Shown piece by piece: positions 7,594 to 11,332 of a DNA stretch of 11,332 nucleotides. A program made the translations under genes and the position numbers. Origin of the DNA: an uncultured Oscillibacter sp. (lineage in GTDB: Bacteria; Bacillota; Clostridia; Oscillospirales; Oscillospiraceae); contig URTS01000055.1 in the NCBI GenBank assembly GCA_900550685.1, positions 1 through 11,332 of the forward strand, given 5' to 3'. Position 1 is the stretch's first letter, and every line of letters starts with the position of its first letter. The notes beneath the pieces were generated by a model. That model did no database searches. It was not told where the DNA came from and saw only the letters and a program-made list of their open reading frames with translations.

Positions 7594-7628
7594 AGAGAGG
7601 GAGGCTCCTGCGGGAGCCTCCCTCTTTT
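7594..7628 (+). terminator. strong intrinsic terminator or attenuator hairpin
   Basis: Bases 7596-7608 and 7613-7625 pair over 13 perfect base pairs around the loop TGCG, closed by a C-G pair (a UNCG-type tetraloop). The last stem bases lead into TTTT at 7625-7628. It lies 37 bases after the lipoprotein stop. A run of A (7630-7635) follows, so the structure could also terminate weakly on the other strand. Only about 30 bases separate it from the next start codon. Confidence 0.85.
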
Positions 7629-7642
7629 CAAAAAAGATGATG

Positions 7643-7650
7643 AAGAAAGG
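7643..7650 (+). promoter_or_regulatory. ribosome binding site of the first M19 gene
   Basis: AAGAAAGG lies 8 bases before ATG 7659 and 11 before ATG 7662. Both are possible starts; the in-frame GTG at 7650 overlaps this site and is therefore unlikely. Confidence 0.55.
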
Positions 7651-7658
7651 TGTGTGAA

Positions 7659-8873
7659 ATGATGAACTTTGTGCAAAAACCTGCCTATAAGGGTTATAAG
7701 GCTTATGAATATCTGGAAGAGGGCAAGGACTATCCCAAGATCGAATGGGCACAGTGGGACTGGGCTGGGCGTCATGTTGTAGAGCTGGAGCCGGATCAGG
7801 AAGCCATGGTGCAGGAGATCCTGAAGAAGCATCCTTACATCAGCCTTCACGATCACCCTACATTTTACCCAAAGGATATGTCCAGCATTGACCACATTTA
7901 TGATTCCATGCGGCAGGGCCGCGCTGTCTGCGGTTATGAGGCACTGTCCTACTCCAATATTGACTGCATCTTCGACAATATGATGGACGGTGTGAATATC
8001 ATCTCCAGTCCCGGCGGCTGGAAGTGGATCGACATTATTCATGATCTGGGAATGCGGTTGTGCGACCTTGCTCATCAGGATTTCCTGATTCAGTGCAAGA
8101 CGGTTGATGATATTATTGCCGCTAAGAAGGCCGGCAAGATCGCCTGGGTGCCTTGTATTGAGGGCGCGGCTCCCATTGAAAATGAAGTGGATCGTATCGA
8201 TATCCTCTATGGCCTGGGTGTCCGACAGTTGGGCGTGACCTATTCTGAGAGCAACGCTTTGGGTAATGGCATGAAGGAGGATCACGACGGCGGCTTGACC
8301 ATGTTCGGCAAGCAGTGCGTGGAGCGGATGAACAAGGTGGGTATGCTTGTTGATGTGTCCCACTGCGGTCAGCAAACAGCCTATGACGCGGTCATGTATT
8401 CCAAGAAACCTATTATCATGAGTCACGTGGGCGCCAAGGGCGTATGGGACATTAAGCGTATGGCCGGCGACGATCTTATTAAAGCCATCGGTTCCAAGGG
8501 CGGTGTGGTCGGTATTGAATCTGCTCCCCACACAACCATGTCCAAAACCAAGATGACCCATGATCTGGACAGCGTAATGGAACACTTCGAGTATGTGAAG
8601 AACCTGATCGGCATTGACCACGTGGGTTTTGGCGTGGACTGCCTGTACGGCGACCATGTGGGCGTGCACCACGCCTTTGCCGCCGCCCTGTCTACGGCGG
8701 AAAACGCAAATGCCTCTTACGAGGAAGTGCCCTTCGTCTGGGGCCTGGAGAATCCCACAGAAGCCAGCTGGAACATCATCCGCTGGCTGGTAAAGCACAA
8801 TTACAGTGAAGAGGATATTGCCAAGGTCATCGGCGGCAACGCCATCCGGGTGCTGCGGGAAGTCTGGGCCTGA
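7659..8873 (+). CDS. M19 (membrane/renal dipeptidase) family metallopeptidase, copy 1
   Basis: This is a cytoplasmic zinc-type dipeptidase-like protein, 404 residues from ATG 7659 (403 from 7662, the Met that aligns with copies 2 and 3; residue numbers here use 7662). Active-site landmarks are His63-Asp-His65, Glu168 in IEGAAP, His234 in DVSHCG, His255 in MSHVG, Arg266 and Asp326 in GVDC. The gaps 65-168 (103) and 234-255 (21) equal those of human renal dipeptidase as I recall it (22-125, 198-219). The first motif is HxH, where the family has HxD, and Tyr194 stands where His152 is expected. An aromatic N-terminus (GYKAYEYLEEGKDY, then WDWAGR) precedes the barrel. Copy 1 differs from the others around 162-165 (WVPC). 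It has no signal peptide, unlike eukaryotic members. Confidence 0.9.
   Translation: MMNFVQKPAYKGYKAYEYLEEGKDYPKIEWAQWDWAGRHVVELEPDQEAMVQEILKKHPYISLHDHPTFYPKDMSSIDHIYDSMRQGRAVCGYEALSYSNIDCIFDNMMDGVNIISSPGGWKWIDIIHDLGMRLCDLAHQDFLIQCKTVDDIIAAKKAGKIAWVPCIEGAAPIENEVDRIDILYGLGVRQLGVTYSESNALGNGMKEDHDGGLTMFGKQCVERMNKVGMLVDVSHCGQQTAYDAVMYSKKPIIMSHVGAKGVWDIKRMAGDDLIKAIGSKGGVVGIESAPHTTMSKTKMTHDLDSVMEHFEYVKNLIGIDHVGFGVDCLYGDHVGVHHAFAAALSTAENANASYEEVPFVWGLENPTEASWNIIRWLVKHNYSEEDIAKVIGGNAIRVLREVWA
7984..8035 (+). repeat. 52-base tract identical to copy 3
   Basis: These bases of copy 1 are identical, base for base, to 10466-10517 of copy 3. The tract covers the codons for the segment ending in WKWIDI. Other parts of the same two genes differ at many synonymous sites. 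Confidence 0.85.
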
Positions 8874-8900
8874 CCGTTCTGCTGAACAGGAGCAAATTGT

Positions 8901-10118
8901 ATGGAATTTCAACTGAAGAAAGGGTATCGCCCCTACGAGGCGTATCAGTATCTTGAGCCGGGAAAGGATTTTAAGGTCATTGACTGGGCGGACTGGGACT
9001 GGGCCGGTCGAAACGTTCTGCCCCTGAATCCGGAAGAAGAGGCCCGGTGCAGGGAATTGCTGGAAAGGACGCCCTACGTCAGCCTCCACGACCATCCGGA
9101 CTTTACCACACGGGATATGTCCACCTGTGAACCGCTGTTTGACGCCATGCGGACTGGCCGGGACCGTTGCGGTTACGAGGCGCTGGCTTTCTCCAATATT
9201 GACTGTATCTTCGATAATATGATGGACGGCACCAACATTATTTCCAGTCCCAACGGTTGGAAGTGGATCGACATCATTCATGATCTGGGGATGCGGCTGT
9301 GTGACCTGGCCCATCAGGATTTTATTGTCCACTGTAAAACTGTGGACGATATCTTTGCCGCAAAAAAAGAGGGCAAGATCGCCATGGTGTTTGTGATCGA
9401 GGGAGCTGCTCCCATTGAAAACGAGGTGGACCGCATTGACATCCTGTATGGATTGGGCGTCCGCCAACTGGGCGTAACTTATTCCGAGAGCAATGCGTTG
9501 GGGAGCGGCTGCAAAGAGGACCACGACGGCGGACTGACCATGTTCGGCAAGCAATGTGTGGAGCGAATGAACAAAGTGGGAATGCTTATTGATGTGTCCC
9601 ACTGCGGTTCTCAGACCGCTTATGACGCTGTGGTCCATTCCACCAAGCCCATTATTATGAGCCATACCGGAGCGAAGGGCGTCTGGAACACGAAGCGCCT
9701 TGCAAGTGACGAATTGATTCAGGCCATTGCTGCCAAAGGCGGTGTGGTCGGTATCGAGGCCGCCCCCCATACCACCATGTCAAAGACCCGCATGACCCAC
9801 GATATTGACAGCTACATGGAGCACTTCGAATATGTAAAAGATCTGGTGGGCATCGACCATGTGGGGTTCGGCGTGGACTGTATGTACGGCGACCATGTAG
9901 GCCTGCATCACGCTTTTGCCGCAGCCTTGTCTACCGGAGATACGTCCAAAACCACGGTGCCTTATCAGGAGGTTCCCTTTGTGAGGTATCTGGAAAATCC
10001 GACCGAGGCAAGCTGGAATATTCCCAGATGGCTCATCAAACACGGTTATACGGACGAGGAAATCATCAAGGTGCTGGGCGGCAATGCCGTTCGGGTGCTG
10101 CGAGAAGTCTGGTCATAA
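8901..10118 (+). CDS. M19 (membrane/renal dipeptidase) family metallopeptidase, copy 2
   Basis: This 405-residue paralogue starts 27 bases after copy 1, with AGGAG (8888-8892) 8 bases before its ATG. It keeps all landmarks: His63-Asp-His65, Glu168, Tyr194, His234, His255, Arg266 and Asp326. Over residues 161-240 it differs from copy 1 at 7 of 80 positions and from copy 3 at 4 of 80. It is the most divergent at the N-terminus (KKGYRPYEAYQYLEPG) and at 69-88, just after the metal motif. It carries two extra residues in the loop at about 345-358. It has MVFV at 162-165 where copy 1 has WVPC. It is probably a cytoplasmic dipeptidase with a related but not identical substrate range (inference). 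Confidence 0.9.
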   Translation: MEFQLKKGYRPYEAYQYLEPGKDFKVIDWADWDWAGRNVLPLNPEEEARCRELLERTPYVSLHDHPDFTTRDMSTCEPLFDAMRTGRDRCGYEALAFSNIDCIFDNMMDGTNIISSPNGWKWIDIIHDLGMRLCDLAHQDFIVHCKTVDDIFAAKKEGKIAMVFVIEGAAPIENEVDRIDILYGLGVRQLGVTYSESNALGSGCKEDHDGGLTMFGKQCVERMNKVGMLIDVSHCGSQTAYDAVVHSTKPIIMSHTGAKGVWNTKRLASDELIQAIAAKGGVVGIEAAPHTTMSKTRMTHDIDSYMEHFEYVKDLVGIDHVGFGVDCMYGDHVGLHHAFAAALSTGDTSKTTVPYQEVPFVRYLENPTEASWNIPRWLIKHGYTDEEIIKVLGGNAVRVLREVWS

Positions 10119-10143
10119 TTAAAAACAGAAAGGAAACCAAGCG

Positions 10144-11332
10144 ATGGAGTACAAAATGAAGCCTGCCTATAAAGGCTACAAAGCATATGAGTATCTGGAG
10201 GAAGGGAAGGATTACCCCAAATTTGAGTGGGCCAAATGGGATTGGGCCGGCCGCCATGTAGTAGAACTGGAACCGGAGCAGGAGGCCCGTGTTGCTGAAC
10301 TGCTGGCAAAATATCCCTATGTCAGCGTCCATGATCACCCGACTCTGTTCCCGAAGGACGTTACCAGCAAGCAGAATATCGACAATGTGATGCGCAACGG
10401 CCGGGAAATGACCGCTTATGAAGCACTGGCCTATTCGAATATCGACTGCGTATTCGATAACCAGCTGGACGGTGTGAATATCATCTCCAGTCCCGGCGGC
10501 TGGAAGTGGATCGACATCATTCACGATTTGGGTATGCGGCTGTGCGATCTGGCTCATCAGGATTTCATTATCCATTGCAAGACCGTGGATGACATTTTTG
10601 CCGCCAAGAAGGCCGGAAAGATCGCCATGGTATTCGTGGTGGAGGGAGCCGCTCCTATTGAGAATGAGGTAGACCGCATTGATATTCTCTATGGCCTGGG
10701 CGTCCGCCAGCTGGGTGTGACCTATTCCGAAAGCAATGCGCTGGGCAACGGCTGCAAGGAGGTCCACGATGGCGGCCTGACCATGTTCGGCAAGCAGTGC
10801 GTAGAGCGGATGAACAAGGTGGGTATGCTCATTGACGTATCCCACTGCGGCCCTCAGACTGCTTATGATGCAATCACCTATTCCAAGAAGCCGATCATTA
10901 TGAGCCATGTGGGGGCAAAAAGCGTGTGGAACACCAAGCGGATGGCCAGCGATGAGATGATTCAGGCCGTTGCTGAGAAGGGCGGCGTGGTCGGCATTGA
11001 GGCCGCCCCCCATACCACCATGTCCAAGACCAAGATGACCCATGATCTGGACAGCTTCATGGAGCACTTTGAGTATGTGAAGAACATGGTGGGCATCGAC
11101 CATGTGGGCTTTGGTGTGGATTGCCTGTACGGCGATCATGTGGGCGTGCATCATGCCTTTGCACAGGCACTGTCCATCGCCGCCACCGCCAAGAGCGGTG
11201 TGGAGTATGAAGAGGTTCCCTATGTGAAGTATCTGGAGAACCCCACTGAGTCCAGCTGGAACATTATCCGCTGGCTGGTAAAGCACAACTACAGCGATGA
11301 GGATATTGCCAAGGTCATCGGCGGCAACGCTA
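10144..11332 (+). CDS. M19 (membrane/renal dipeptidase) family metallopeptidase, copy 3, cut by window end
   Basis: This frame begins at ATG 10144, with AAAGG (10129-10133) 10 bases upstream and 25 bases after copy 2. It stays open for 396 codons to the window edge. By comparison with copies 1 and 2 it lacks only the last 8-9 residues (the part after GGNA), so it is partial because of the window and not because it is broken. The N-terminus MEYKMKPAYKGYKAYEYLEE resembles copy 1 more than copy 2. All landmarks are present: His63-Asp-His65, Glu168, Tyr194, His234, His255, Arg266 and Asp326. It is unique in having Val207 where copies 1 and 2 have Asp (KEVHDGG against KEDHDGG), and in a different segment at 67-92. 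No stop or later gene can be seen. Confidence 0.9.
   Translation, partial: MEYKMKPAYKGYKAYEYLEEGKDYPKFEWAKWDWAGRHVVELEPEQEARVAELLAKYPYVSVHDHPTLFPKDVTSKQNIDNVMRNGREMTAYEALAYSNIDCVFDNQLDGVNIISSPGGWKWIDIIHDLGMRLCDLAHQDFIIHCKTVDDIFAAKKAGKIAMVFVVEGAAPIENEVDRIDILYGLGVRQLGVTYSESNALGNGCKEVHDGGLTMFGKQCVERMNKVGMLIDVSHCGPQTAYDAITYSKKPIIMSHVGAKSVWNTKRMASDEMIQAVAEKGGVVGIEAAPHTTMSKTKMTHDLDSFMEHFEYVKNMVGIDHVGFGVDCLYGDHVGVHHAFAQALSIAATAKSGVEYEEVPYVKYLENPTESSWNIIRWLVKHNYSDEDIAKVIGGNA
10466..10517 (+). repeat. 52-base tract identical to copy 1
   Basis: This is the partner of 7984-8035, with exact identity over 52 bases. A second near-identical stretch begins at TGACCATGTTCGGCAAGCAG (10778 in copy 3) and continues over about 50 bases with one mismatch against copy 1. 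Confidence 0.85.

Noticed and set aside
7659..11332. Frameshift or pseudogene among the three M19 copies
   Set aside because: All three frames are open with conserved metal and Arg positions; copy 3 is short only because the window ends.
1..11332. CRISPR array, tRNA, rRNA, insertion sequence or integrase signatures
   Set aside because: None was found by eye on either strand; the only large repeats are the paralogous M19 genes.

Overview
The window looks like chromosomal DNA of a Gram-positive, low-to-mid GC anaerobe of the Clostridia, most plausibly an Oscillospiraceae-type gut bacterium. This is an inference from several things: strong AAAGGAGG-like Shine-Dalgarno sites, tightly packed co-directional genes, a lipoprotein-anchored solute-binding protein, and moderately GC-rich genes behind an AT-rich leader. 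No RNA gene, insertion sequence, CRISPR array or integrase is visible. All recognisable genes are on the + strand.

Layout. Bases 1-415 are AT-rich and hold no convincing gene. They do hold several small ordered motifs: a perfect 12-bp palindrome, an AT-rich inverted repeat, two sets of short direct repeats and a weak promoter-like pair. From 416 a compact operon encodes a peptide-type ABC importer: two ATPases (OppD/DppD and OppF/DppF type), two permeases (DppB and DppC type), then a metal-dependent amidohydrolase of the N-acyl-D-amino-acid deacylase family, then the extracellular peptide-binding lipoprotein. A strong hairpin terminator follows the lipoprotein gene. About 30 bases after it begins a run of three tandem, very similar genes for cytoplasmic M19 (membrane/renal dipeptidase family) metallopeptidases. 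The third is cut by the window end about 8-9 residues short.

How the genes fit together (inference). The lipoprotein would capture a short peptide or N-acylated amino acid, the permeases and ATPases would import it, and the cytoplasmic deacylase and M19 enzymes would cleave it. D-aminoacylases act on N-acyl-D-amino acids, and M19 enzymes are known to tolerate a D-residue at the C-terminal side of a dipeptide. A scavenging pathway for D-residue-containing or otherwise modified dipeptides is therefore a reasonable hypothesis, but the sequence does not prove it.

The most unusual part is the M19 triplet. All three keep the expected spacing of the M19 active site, but the first metal motif reads H-x-H instead of H-x-D, and the position equivalent to the substrate-contacting His152 of human renal dipeptidase is Tyr. 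They also carry an aromatic-rich N-terminal segment of roughly 55-60 residues before the first metal motif. The copies differ mainly in a few patches near the active site, while sharing long identical DNA tracts that suggest recent gene conversion.
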